This document shows, piece after piece, positions 18,075-27,347 of a stretch of 64,000 bases of DNA. Position 1 is the stretch's first letter. Every line of letters begins with the position of its first letter. The notes under the pieces were generated by a model, which saw nothing but the letters and a program-made list of their open reading frames with translations, made no database searches and was not told the DNA's origin. This DNA comes from Mycolicibacter arupensis (GTDB lineage: Bacteria; Actinomycetota; Actinomycetes; Mycobacteriales; Mycobacteriaceae): positions 30,662 to 94,661 of the forward strand of contig NZ_MVHH01000013.1 in assembly GCF_002086515.1 (NCBI RefSeq), read 5' to 3'. A program made the translations under genes and the position numbers.

Positions 18075-19262
18075 ATGTCTTTTGATTTCGGAGCGTTGCC
18101 CCCGGAGGTCGTCTCGACCTGGATGTACACCGGAGCCGGTTCTGCGCCCATGATGTCGGCCGCTGGGGCGTGGAGCGGCCTGGCCGCTGAGCTGGAGTCC
18201 GCGGCGGCATCGGCCCAGTTGGTGATCGCCGAGCTGGTCGGCGCGGACTGGACCGGCCCTGCGTCAGCAGCGATGGTCAGCGCCGTCGAGCCCTATCTGA
18301 CCTGGTTGCAGACCACTGCGGCGGCCGCCTTCCAGGCCAGCTCGCAGGCAATGGCCTCAGCTGGGGCGTTCGAAGCCGCCCGAGCTGTCGTCGTGCCTCC
18401 GCCGGTGATCGCCGCGAACCGGGCACAGCTTGCCGCCCTCGTCGCGACGAATTTCCTGGGCATCAACACCCCGGCCATTCTGGCTACCGAAGCCCAGTAT
18501 CTGGAGATGTGGGCGCAGGACACCATGGCCATGCTGGGCTACACCACCGCATCGTCCAGCGCCGCGACGCTCACCCCGGTGGCCCCGGCACCCCAGACCA
18601 GCAACCTGGCCGGCGCCGCGCTCGCCACCGCCGGCTCGGCCAGCGGCGGGGTCCAGCAGGAGCTGACTCACACTCTCGGCTCGCTGCAGGGTGCGCTGTC
18701 GGGGCTCTCCTCGCCGTTCGCCGGGGCGGCCGACGCGACGGGCGGCCTGCTGAATGCGGCCGACCTGTTCATGGGCACGCCACTGTTCGCCAATATCATC
18801 AACAGCGGTGTGAACACCGCCGCCTGGTTCGTCTGCACCGCCATCCCGACGGCGGTATCCCTGGGCCACACCCTGGCCCTGGTCCCCGCGGCGGCCCTGG
18901 CATCCGACGTCACCGGCGCCGACGGCCTCGCGGCCGGCCTGGGTTCGGGCGTCCTGGCAGGTATGACGCAACCGGTAGGCGCCATGGCCTCCGCCGGGAC
19001 ACCGGTACTGGCCGGACTCGGTCAGTCGGCCACCATGGGTGGCATGTCGGTACCGGCCGGCTGGTCGTCTGCGGCGGGCGCCCAGCTCGCAGCGTCGACC
19101 GGGTCTGGCTGGACGGTGGCCGCGGAAGAGACCGCGGGCATGGGTGCCGCGCCGGCCGCCGGAATGGCGCCGGTGGGAGCGGGAGCAGGACGCTCCGGCG
19201 GCGCCGGCGGCCCCCGCTACGGCTTCCGTCCTACGGTGATGCCGAAGCAGATCGTGGTGTAA
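18075..19262 (+). CDS. PPE family protein, PPE-SVP type
   Basis: 395 aa. The N-terminal 180 residues are a PPE domain: FGALPPEV near the start (PPE at about 9-11), ADWTG (the WxG motif) and the helical run to MLGYTTASS. The C-terminal part has MGGMSVPAGW, which fits the GxxSVPxxW signature of the PPE-SVP subgroup, and the end RYGFRPTVMPKQIVV. PPE proteins form a heterodimer with their paired PE protein and are exported through ESX systems to the cell surface. The pair replaces the Rv2917 position between ffh and glnD. The stop abuts the stop of the converging small gene. Confidence 0.93.
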   Translation: MSFDFGALPPEVVSTWMYTGAGSAPMMSAAGAWSGLAAELESAAASAQLVIAELVGADWTGPASAAMVSAVEPYLTWLQTTAAAAFQASSQAMASAGAFEAARAVVVPPPVIAANRAQLAALVATNFLGINTPAILATEAQYLEMWAQDTMAMLGYTTASSSAATLTPVAPAPQTSNLAGAALATAGSASGGVQQELTHTLGSLQGALSGLSSPFAGAADATGGLLNAADLFMGTPLFANIINSGVNTAAWFVCTAIPTAVSLGHTLALVPAAALASDVTGADGLAAGLGSGVLAGMTQPVGAMASAGTPVLAGLGQSATMGGMSVPAGWSSAAGAQLAASTGSGWTVAAEETAGMGAAPAAGMAPVGAGAGRSGGAGGPRYGFRPTVMPKQIVV

Positions 19263-19586
19263 CTAGCCTCTCGGTGCGCCCTCCTGAGGGTCGCCGGCGA
19301 TGACGGGAGCCCCGTCGAGCCGGACCTCAGGGGGGCGTACTGCATTTCTGCGACGGTCGCCGGGGCACGTGCGGCCACGAATGCATCCGCAGTTCAGGCC
19401 GATGATGCAGGCCTCAGGTTTGACGGATGTTACCCCCGGCGCTTGCGCTACCCCGCCGATGGGGGCAGGCGCCGCCGCCGCGATGCCGGCCATATCGGCG
19501 CCGGTGAGCTGAACGGTCAGGGCCACCCCTGCCGTACCCAACAACGCGGCCGTCATCCTGCGGAAGTGTGTCATCGCCATCGCCAT
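19263..19586 (-). CDS. Small secreted Cys-containing protein of unknown function
   Basis: 107 aa. The N terminus looks like a signal peptide: a charged start (MTHFRR), a hydrophobic run (MTAALLGTAGVALTVQL) and small residues with a possible AxA site at about residue 38-40. The mature part has four Cys in a short stretch (ACIIGLNCGCIRGRTCPGD) and then a basic, polar tail. I do not recognise the family. GTAGGG lies right before the ATG at 19586; in-frame ATGs at 19580 and 19556 are alternatives. It converges on the PPE gene with adjacent stop codons and is preceded by a 10-bp tandem repeat. Confidence 0.6.
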   Translation of the reverse strand: MAMAMTHFRRMTAALLGTAGVALTVQLTGADMAGIAAAAPAPIGGVAQAPGVTSVKPEACIIGLNCGCIRGRTCPGDRRRNAVRPPEVRLDGAPVIAGDPQEGAPRG

Positions 19587-19590
19587 CCCT

Positions 19591-19620
19591 ACGTTTCGTC
19601 ATGTTTCGTCATGTTTCGGC
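19591..19620. repeat. Three 10-bp tandem copies just upstream of the small secreted gene
   Basis: On the plus strand the blocks read ACGTTTCGTC, ATGTTTCGTC and ATGTTTCGGC. On the minus strand this is GACGAAACAT-like repeated with one helical-turn spacing, ending 4 bases before the start codon at 19586. It could be an operator or a leader feature. Confidence 0.6.
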
Positions 19621-20107
19621 TGTGTTTCCCCCTCCTCACACAACGTACGTCGGCTTCCTGACTTCAACCTGACTCTTTGCAGGTGAACGCCCAAGGCCAC
19701 GAAGGGCCTGGGAGACCATGGAACAAAGAGCTCACCGCCACCACTCGGCGCCGCGGGGCCCGTCCGTCGTCGGCTTCGGGCTTCCTTCAGCCGCCGGCGG
19801 CCGCATCCCCTACCCGGCGGCCGCTCATCGGCGCGCTGGAAAGCCCTCGCGAAATAGCGAGAGGATATTTCACATACCCAACAATTACCGCGGCAATTCC
19901 ATTTGCCGCGATATACACACTTCGTATGACAACTCGGGCAAAAGGAGAGTCAGTCATGATTGCGGAGCGGCGTGCCTCAGGACGCGGGTTGTCGCAGCGT
20001 GCGCGCGCCACCACAGCGAAAATCCACAGGAAAGCGCCGATAGCACAGCAGCACCCGAAAGCGCGACTACCTCAGCGGCGGGGAAGCAGGGGAAATCCAG
20101 GGGGGGC
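19621..20107. other. Unexplained gap between small secreted gene and truncated glnD
   Basis: About 490 bases with no convincing gene. It is locally AT-rich (19850-19960). It holds a small hairpin CTCGCGAAATAGCGAG (about 19848-19863) and CGCGGCAA/TTGCCGCG arms (about 19890-19911). At 19955-19957 the palindromic CATG gives an ATG on both strands. The plus-strand ATG (19956) has AAAGGAGA 8 bases upstream and opens a 75-codon frame to 20183 with a very basic product. The minus-strand ATG opens a 56-codon frame to 19787 with one hydrophobic segment (YIAANGIAAVIVGYV). Neither is supported by recognisable homology. I found no remnant of the missing glnD 3' half here. Confidence 0.5.
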
Positions 20108-21055
20108 TTACGCCCGCGCGGCTGGCATCCTGCGATACGGCAAGTTGTTGAGTGCGGCGTCGACGCATTGGCTGATCCGATGAGCCGCATCGACGAGCTT
20201 GTCTGCTAGGTCGTACCTGTCGCCCAGCCCCAATGCACCGCTGATCTCGTCGGTGTATTGGGCCGACAGTACGTCGTGACTGCGACCGCAGGCCCGGTGA
20301 AGTTCGGTACGAACATCCAGCACGGTGCGATACGCGCTACGCAGCGAGGTCCTGCGATCGTTCAATCGCCGCACATTCGGCCGGCCGGCGGCATCTGCGA
20401 CCGCAAGCGCATCCAGCAGCTGCACATCGCGCAGCCCGCCACGGCCGCACTTCAGGTCGGGCTCAGCACTGGAGGCAATCTCCCCGCTGCGCTGCCATCG
20501 GGAGTGCGTGACGTCGAGAAGTTCTTCGTAGCGGGAACCGATGCCGCTACGCCACTGCGCCTGGACGCCGGCGATGAGCCGCGCCGAAAGCTGCTCATCG
20601 CCGGCGATGTGACGCGCGTCCAGCATGGCCAGGCCCGCGAGAATATCGGAGCCCGCGACCTCGAGCGCCTGCGGAATGGTCCGCACGCTGTGATCGAGGC
20701 GAACATTGGCGTCCCACAACGGATACCACAGTGCTTCCGCCATTCCACCGACTGCTCCTGCAGGCATGTCATCATGCAGGAGAAGCAGATCCAGGTCCGA
20801 GTGCGGTAGCAACTCGCGGCGGCCGAGCGATCCGGTGGCGACGACAGCGAAACCGCTGCCGGCCACAACCCCGATCTCTCTCGCCTTGGTGACCAGCCAT
20901 GATTCGTGCACCTGCCGCAACGCGGTCCGCAGTTCGCCGGAGTCCCACTGGGTTGCCGTAGCGCACCGCAATGATGCGCGTACGGCAGCCAGGTCGGGTG
21001 TGGAGCAACTGCGTTGGCGCTGCCGGGGGCTCATGACTGGCACCGTGGCGTTCAT
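20108..21055 (-). CDS. glnD: Truncated PII uridylyl/adenylyltransferase GlnD (nucleotidyltransferase part only)
   Basis: 315 aa against about 808 in M. tuberculosis. The N-terminal nucleotidyltransferase domain is intact, with G75-S76 and D87-x-D89 (HSDLDLLLL), followed by the GlnD-type helical region (EPDLKCGRGGLRDVQLLDALA, YRTVLDVRTELHR). The protein then stops at NNLPYRRMPAARA. The HD domain that removes the nucleotide from PII and the two ACT domains that sense glutamine are missing. No HD or ACT sequence is seen in the next 500 bases in any frame. It could be an active but unregulated transferase or a decaying gene. It lies 34 bases after glnB. Confidence 0.85.
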   Translation of the reverse strand: MNATVPVMSPRQRQRSCSTPDLAAVRASLRCATATQWDSGELRTALRQVHESWLVTKAREIGVVAGSGFAVVATGSLGRRELLPHSDLDLLLLHDDMPAGAVGGMAEALWYPLWDANVRLDHSVRTIPQALEVAGSDILAGLAMLDARHIAGDEQLSARLIAGVQAQWRSGIGSRYEELLDVTHSRWQRSGEIASSAEPDLKCGRGGLRDVQLLDALAVADAAGRPNVRRLNDRRTSLRSAYRTVLDVRTELHRACGRSHDVLSAQYTDEISGALGLGDRYDLADKLVDAAHRISQCVDAALNNLPYRRMPAARA

Positions 21056-21089
21056 GGTCGGCTAGATCGATTCGGATCGCCGTGCGGGC

Positions 21090-22809
<1,720 letters not shown>

Positions 22810-22984
22810 GCACCAAACCTCCTCTGCCGCGACCGGTTGCCATATGAACCAGGCTGGTCATAACAATGCGCAACAGTTGTTTCGGCTCGAACGCCGCTCC
22901 GTTGCGGATGTGTGACCACCTGCTCACAGCAACCGATCCGCCGGGCAAGAAGGAAGCCTTCCGATGCACCGCTACCAGGCAGGG

Positions 22985-24520
22985 TCAGGCGGGCGGTTGG
23001 GGCATTCCCCCGGCACCCCCGGCTCCGCCGGTGCCGCTGACGTTGGGCGCACCGGGCTGGCCCGGAGTGCCTGGCGTACCTCCGGTGGCACCGCCGTCGC
23101 CACCGTCGCCACCGTCGCCACCGGCACCGACAGACCCATTGCCGCCGGTACCACCGTTACCGCCGCGTCCGCCCGCACTGCCGATTCGGCCAGGAGCGGC
23201 ACCACCGTTGCCGCCATCGCCGCCGTCCGCCCCGAATCGGCCACTGCCTCCGGCACCACCGACTCCCCCGGCACCGCCGTTTCCGCCGCGGATTCCGCTG
23301 CCGCCGGCACCACCGGAGCCGCCGTTGCCCCCGTGCCCACCGGTGCCGAACGGGTTGTTCAGGCCGGCGCCGCCCGCGCCACCGGCGCCGCCGTCACCGT
23401 CATCGCCGGCCTGCCCTGCCGCGCCGAGCCATCCCACGCCGACTCCGGCCGCGCCAGCCTGCCCGCCGTCTCCGCCGTCTCCACCGTTGCCGCCCAGCGG
23501 CTGACTCGCCGTTCCGGCGGCCCCTGCCGCGCCTGCCCCACCCAGACCGCCGGCCCCGCCGTTGCCACTGAAGCCCAGGAGCCACCCAGCGTTGCCGCCG
23601 ACCCCGCCGTTGCCGCCGTCACCGCCGTGCAACGCCGTCACATAGGGACCGTTGACCCCGGCCCAGCCGGAGCCACCGCGGCCACCGGTGCCGCCGAAAC
23701 CCCACCAGGCCACCGCGTCACCGCCGGAGCCGCCGGCACCCCCGTCGTGCGCCACCAGCGACGCCCCGTCGAAGGTGTCATAGAAGCCGGTACCCCCTTG
23801 ACCACCGATCCCGCCGTCGCCGAACCACAGGCCACCGTTGCCGCCCTGGCCACCCGCACCGGCCTCGATCACCACACCGCCAGCACCGACGTACGCCGCC
23901 GCGCCCTGACCACCCGCGCCGCCGTTGCCGAACAGTCCGGCATCGCCGCCATCACCGCCGACACCGCCGTTGACCCCGGCCACACCGACTGCACCATTGC
24001 CGCCGTCGCCGAACAGGAATCCACCGTCTCCGAGGTTGCCGAAACCCAGCCAACCGAACAACGAGATGTTGGGGCCGTTGAAGCCATCGATTCCATCGCC
24101 GATCAGGTACCTGCCGAACGTCAACACGAAGGGTGTGTTGATCAGATCGATCACCAGCTGGTTGCCGGCGGAATGCAGGAAGTCCTCCAACGATTCGTGA
24201 AGGGGGAGATAGAAACTGTCTTGGTAAAGCTGCGCCCAGTCGGCCGGATTCATGGCATCGAAGCTCGCCATGCCTACGGTATCGGGATCGAAGTTCGCGA
24301 TGCCGAGGTCACCGAGTTCGACACCGTTCGGAGTGAGATCGGCGGGGTCGAACCACGTTGCGGGATCGAGGAAGTCGAAATCCGCCCGCGCCGTCGGCAC
24401 GGTCACCGCTGGCGCCAGGGCCAGTGCCAACGCCGCCGATGCACCGCCGACCGCCCAGCCCATCCGGCCGGTCGAGCGACGACCACGGTTCCCGGCGAAG
24501 CGGTGAGGACGACGTTTCAT
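22985..24520 (-). CDS. PGRS-repeat protein with N-terminal signal peptide instead of a PE domain
   Basis: 511 aa. An Arg-rich start and hydrophobic core ([17 protein letters not shown]) ending TARA give a standard Sec-type signal peptide. A unique stretch of about 90 residues follows ([31 protein letters not shown]), then [19 protein letters not shown], which matches the GRPLIGNGANG linker of PE_PGRS proteins. From about residue 160 to the end it is Gly-Gly-x/Gly-Asn-Gly repeats (GGAGG, GGNGG, GGDGG). There is no PE domain. AAAGG lies upstream of the ATG. The gene follows the PE-PPE-domain hydrolase on the same strand by 48 bases, suggesting cotranscription. The plus-strand open frame over this gene is a codon-bias shadow. 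Confidence 0.88.
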   Translation of the reverse strand: MKRRPHRFAGNRGRRSTGRMGWAVGGASAALALALAPAVTVPTARADFDFLDPATWFDPADLTPNGVELGDLGIANFDPDTVGMASFDAMNPADWAQLYQDSFYLPLHESLEDFLHSAGNQLVIDLINTPFVLTFGRYLIGDGIDGFNGPNISLFGWLGFGNLGDGGFLFGDGGNGAVGVAGVNGGVGGDGGDAGLFGNGGAGGQGAAAYVGAGGVVIEAGAGGQGGNGGLWFGDGGIGGQGGTGFYDTFDGASLVAHDGGAGGSGGDAVAWWGFGGTGGRGGSGWAGVNGPYVTALHGGDGGNGGVGGNAGWLLGFSGNGGAGGLGGAGAAGAAGTASQPLGGNGGDGGDGGQAGAAGVGVGWLGAAGQAGDDGDGGAGGAGGAGLNNPFGTGGHGGNGGSGGAGGSGIRGGNGGAGGVGGAGGSGRFGADGGDGGNGGAAPGRIGSAGGRGGNGGTGGNGSVGAGGDGGDGGDGGATGGTPGTPGQPGAPNVSGTGGAGGAGGMPQPPA

Positions 24521-24568
24521 GCAAGAGACCTTTCTACGACTGATCCGTACTGACCGGCCGGACCCGAC

Positions 24569-25909
24569 CTAGGCGGACGCGATCGCGTCGAGCCCGAGAA
24601 GTTCGCCGATCCACGACAGGCCACCGGGGCCGTCCAACACAGACCCGAGGGAGTTCCAGAACTCCGAAGATTCGCCGGGCACCGTTGCCACCGCCGAGCC
24701 ACCGAACAGCCCACCGAAGAACGGGGTGGGGTCCTGGATGTCGAGCAGAACACGCTGAGCCGCATTCCACAACGTCGCGAAGGGCTCCTGCTCCATAAAC
24801 GATCCGGTCAGGTAGTTGGCCGGGTCCTGCAGCGCGCGGAATGCATTCTGGACGCCTTGCGACCAGGCCTGCGACAGGGCTTCGTTGAGCTCCTCCATGC
24901 TGATGTGGCTGGGCAACAGCTCGAAACTGAAAGAGGAGAGCTGGTTGGCGGGGCCCTGGTTCCACCCTTCGGTAAGGCTGCCGTAGCCAAGGTTGACCAG
25001 GATGCGCATGCTCGGCTCCAGCAACTCGGCTAGGGGGGTGCCCCAGACCGGGGTGAGCTTCAGCAAGTCGGTCAGCGGCAGCGACTCATTGGGAATGATG
25101 TAGTAGTTCGTCAGGCTGTCGCCGGTGGTCTCCAGCTGAATCGCATTGGCGATATCGTCGGCGCTGAGCCCGAAATACCCGATGTGGGTCGAGAACATCC
25201 CCACGATGGCGTTGAGATCGGCCAGTAGGTTCAGCGGATACCGCGGAAAGTCGGCATAGCCGTCGTATTCCAACGTGTAAACGTCGGTGGTGAAGTAGTC
25301 CGGGGTCGGATGCCCCAGCGTCATCCCGTTCCAGAATGTGAGGTCGCCGCCCCAGAAGTTCAGCAGTTGGAGCAGGCCGCCGTTCGGGTTCGCCGAATTA
25401 CCCACCAGCACGAAATGAACGTCTTCGGCGGCGACGCCCTCGTGGCGGAGCTGCTCCATGGTCATCGACGACATCGCCGAACTCTGCGAGTAGCCGAAGA
25501 CATAGACCGGGTTGTCGGCGTCGGCTCCGCTCCCGGCGAGCTGCTGCTTGATGGCATCGGCAAGAATCTGCGCGCCCTGAACCATCGAGAGATTGCCCGG
25601 GAAGGACAGCTGGGGCGTGAACAGTGACTCGGCGGTTCCGGTGAAGCCGTGCGGTTGGAGGTACAGCAGGTCGGCGGCGTTGACGTAGCCGGCCGACGGC
25701 AACGGAATACCACTGCCGCCCATCACGAACGCCACCTCGCCTGCGGCCAGCTGCACGTCCGCAGCGGCCGCGCGCGGCGACGTCGCTGAGATCGAGGCGA
25801 ACCCAACCATGGCGGCCGCGACAAGAATTCCGACGAGACCGAGAACCGCGCGCCCACGACGGGGAGAACGCCCCCCCGGTGGGCCGGTCATCGCGACGAC
25901 ACCAGCCAT
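24569..25909 (-). CDS. Secreted PE-PPE-domain serine hydrolase (cutinase/lipase-like)
   Basis: 446 aa. A signal sequence (basic RSPRRGR, then AVLGLVGILVAAAMVGFA, possible cleavage near AAAA-D at about 51) is followed by a PE-PPE domain, an alpha/beta-hydrolase fold normally found after PE or PPE domains. It has VMGGSGIPLPSAGYVNAADLL, the nucleophile elbow GYSQS with S141, and later VGNSANPNGGLL and an expected acidic/His region (TLEYDGYADFPRYP, STHIGYFG). The family hydrolyses short-chain esters. Here the domain has its own signal peptide rather than PE/PPE. AAGGGG lies 5 bases upstream of the ATG. It is the first gene of the pair with the PGRS gene. Confidence 0.87.
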   Translation of the reverse strand: MAGVVAMTGPPGGRSPRRGRAVLGLVGILVAAAMVGFASISATSPRAAAADVQLAAGEVAFVMGGSGIPLPSAGYVNAADLLYLQPHGFTGTAESLFTPQLSFPGNLSMVQGAQILADAIKQQLAGSGADADNPVYVFGYSQSSAMSSMTMEQLRHEGVAAEDVHFVLVGNSANPNGGLLQLLNFWGGDLTFWNGMTLGHPTPDYFTTDVYTLEYDGYADFPRYPLNLLADLNAIVGMFSTHIGYFGLSADDIANAIQLETTGDSLTNYYIIPNESLPLTDLLKLTPVWGTPLAELLEPSMRILVNLGYGSLTEGWNQGPANQLSSFSFELLPSHISMEELNEALSQAWSQGVQNAFRALQDPANYLTGSFMEQEPFATLWNAAQRVLLDIQDPTPFFGGLFGGSAVATVPGESSEFWNSLGSVLDGPGGLSWIGELLGLDAIASA

Positions 25910-26103
25910 GGATACCCCTTGAAATGCCCTTCAGCGCACCGCTGAACGCGGTGGCACACCCGAAATTAGATCACCCGCAACAGTTTTAGTCATTAGTTCA
26001 CAGGAAAGCCCCAACCCAGATTGACATAACTTCCTTTATTGCGTCGCGGCAATGATTCGGGCTTTCTTGGCCGAAACAGGAGGCGGACCACCGCCCAAGT
26101 AAG
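25910..26103. promoter_or_regulatory. Divergent promoter region between hydrolase and SDR genes
   Basis: 194 bases, clearly AT-richer than its flanks around 25965-26045. It must contain the promoters for the minus-strand hydrolase/PGRS pair and the plus-strand SDR. A TTGACA hexamer at 26021-26026 points toward the SDR, but no good -10 lies 17 bases on. A TTAGTCATTAGT direct repeat lies near 25986-25997. Confidence 0.4.
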
Positions 26104-26889
26104 GTGCCTGACGTGGATATTAACGGAGCAAGCGCGATCGTCACCGGTGGCGCATCAGGAATCGGCGCGGCCACTGCCCGCCAGTTGGCCGACCGGGGCG
26201 CACGGGTCGTCGTCGCCGACCTACAGGCGGACAAGGGCGAGGAACTGGCCCACGAGATCGGCGGCGTGTTCGTGTCCGTCGACGTGACCAGCACCGAGCA
26301 GATCGTCGACGCGGTCAACACCGCGACGGACCTCGGCCCGTTGCGGGCACTGGTGAACTCGGCCGGTATCGGCTGGGCTCAGCGCACCATCGGCAAGGAC
26401 GGCGAGTTCGAGTCGGCGCACAACCTGGACCTGTACAAGAAGGTGCTCGCGATCAACCTGGTCGGCACCTTTGACTGCATCCGGATCGCGGCCACCGCGA
26501 TGAGCCGCAACGAGCTGACCGACACCGGCGAGCGGGGCGCGATCGTCAACATGACCAGCGTGGCCGCTTTCGACGGTCAGATCGGCCAGGCCGCCTACTC
26601 ATCGTCCAAGGGCGGCGTCGTGGGCCTGACCCTGCCGGTCGCCCGGGACCTGTCGGCGGCGGGGATCCGCGTCAACACCGTGGCTCCCGGCCTGATCGAC
26701 ACCCCGATCTACGGCGAGGGCCCGGACTCCGAGGCGTTCAAGGCCAAGCTCGGGCAGTCCGTGTTGTTCCCGCACCGTCTCGGCAAGCCCGAAGAGCTGG
26801 CATCGATGGTGGTGGAGCTGCTCACCAACTCCTACATGAATGCCGAAGTCGTCCGCGTGGACGGCGGCATCCGGATGCCCCCGAAGTAG
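26104..26889 (+). CDS. Short-chain dehydrogenase/reductase, 3-hydroxyacyl-CoA dehydrogenase type
   Basis: 261-aa SDR. The NAD(P)-binding TGGASGIG (14-21), the acidic VVVADL at the end of strand 2 (NAD preference), NSAG (85-88), S152 in NMTSVA and the catalytic YxxxK (Y165, K169; AAYSSSKGG) are present. The overall pattern (PIYGEGPDSEAFK, VVRVDGGIRM) resembles type II 3-hydroxyacyl-CoA dehydrogenases (HSD10-like), so a role in fatty acid or sterol degradation is likely but not proven. GTG at 26104 is used; GTG at 26113 is possible. It converges on the DUF gene, with a palindrome between the two. Confidence 0.88.
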   Translation: MPDVDINGASAIVTGGASGIGAATARQLADRGARVVVADLQADKGEELAHEIGGVFVSVDVTSTEQIVDAVNTATDLGPLRALVNSAGIGWAQRTIGKDGEFESAHNLDLYKKVLAINLVGTFDCIRIAATAMSRNELTDTGERGAIVNMTSVAAFDGQIGQAAYSSSKGGVVGLTLPVARDLSAAGIRVNTVAPGLIDTPIYGEGPDSEAFKAKLGQSVLFPHRLGKPEELASMVVELLTNSYMNAEVVRVDGGIRMPPK

Positions 26890-26900
26890 TCTTCGCTACT

Positions 26901-27338
26901 TCACTCTGAGATTGCGTCCAGGGTCGCGAGTTCCGCGAAACGCACAGCCCTGGGCGCAATCTCAGCTCCAACCCGGCGGCGCGTGGCACCCCAGAGCCCG
27001 ACGCCGATGCCGACGACGGCTCCACCGATACCAACGATCTGCTGCCCCCGCTTGAGGTCGGCGTGCACGCTCATCCCGCCCAGCAGATCGGCCGCATCGG
27101 CACCACCGGATGCCAGGAACCAGCCGCGGGTGTCGAGACCGCGCAACGCCGCGTTCAGCAAGAGCCCGCCGATCAGCGCGTCGCGGTACCCCATCGAACG
27201 AAGCAGCAGGCGCGCTGAAGGCCCCGGATCGTCCGGCTCGCCCCACAATCGGTTCGCACGTAGCGGATCCACGAGAAACGAGATCCCCGACGCCAGCCGG
27301 ATACTGCCCGCGATAAACGCCGCACGGTCTTTGATCAT
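26901..27338 (-). CDS. Small hydrophobic protein of unknown function
   Basis: 145 aa with several hydrophobic segments (GSIRLASGISFLV, YRDALIGGLLLNAAL, IVGIGGAVVGIGVGLWGA), suggesting a membrane or membrane-associated protein. Arg-rich positions RANRLWGE and RSMGYRDALIG resemble DUF4267-like proteins of actinobacteria, with no known role. It starts at ATG 27338 and ends 11 bases from the converging SDR stop. The last codons lie in one arm of the palindrome at 26906-26965. The upstream Nudix gene is 9 bases away on the same strand. Confidence 0.7.
   Translation of the reverse strand: MIKDRAAFIAGSIRLASGISFLVDPLRANRLWGEPDDPGPSARLLLRSMGYRDALIGGLLLNAALRGLDTRGWFLASGGADAADLLGGMSVHADLKRGQQIVGIGGAVVGIGVGLWGATRRRVGAEIAPRAVRFAELATLDAISE
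26906..26965. terminator. Long palindrome at the SDR/unknown-protein gene junction
   Basis: Arms CTGAGATTGCGTCCAGGG (26906-26923) and CCCTGGGCGCAATCTCAG (26948-26965) pair over 18 bases with one mismatch. The 24-base loop contains its own TCGCG/CGCGA hairpin. The right arm is inside the coding end of the minus-strand gene. It is likely a bidirectional terminator and belongs with the other palindromes of the window. Confidence 0.65.
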
Positions 27339-27347
27339 GGACCGAAC

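Noticed and set aside
22810..22984. GlnR-type operator upstream of amt
   Set aside because: GTCAT, GCAAC and GTTTC pieces are present, but spacing and order do not fit the known GnAAC/GTnAC arrangement.
22964..24553. Long plus-strand open frame opposite the PGRS gene
   Set aside because: It mirrors the Gly-rich repeats on the other strand in a GC-rich region (Thr/Ala/Val-rich shadow with no domain). The minus-strand frame has a signal peptide, ribosome site and PGRS features.
26021..26026. TTGACA as a -35 box for the SDR gene
   Set aside because: No acceptable -10 hexamer lies 16-19 bases downstream.
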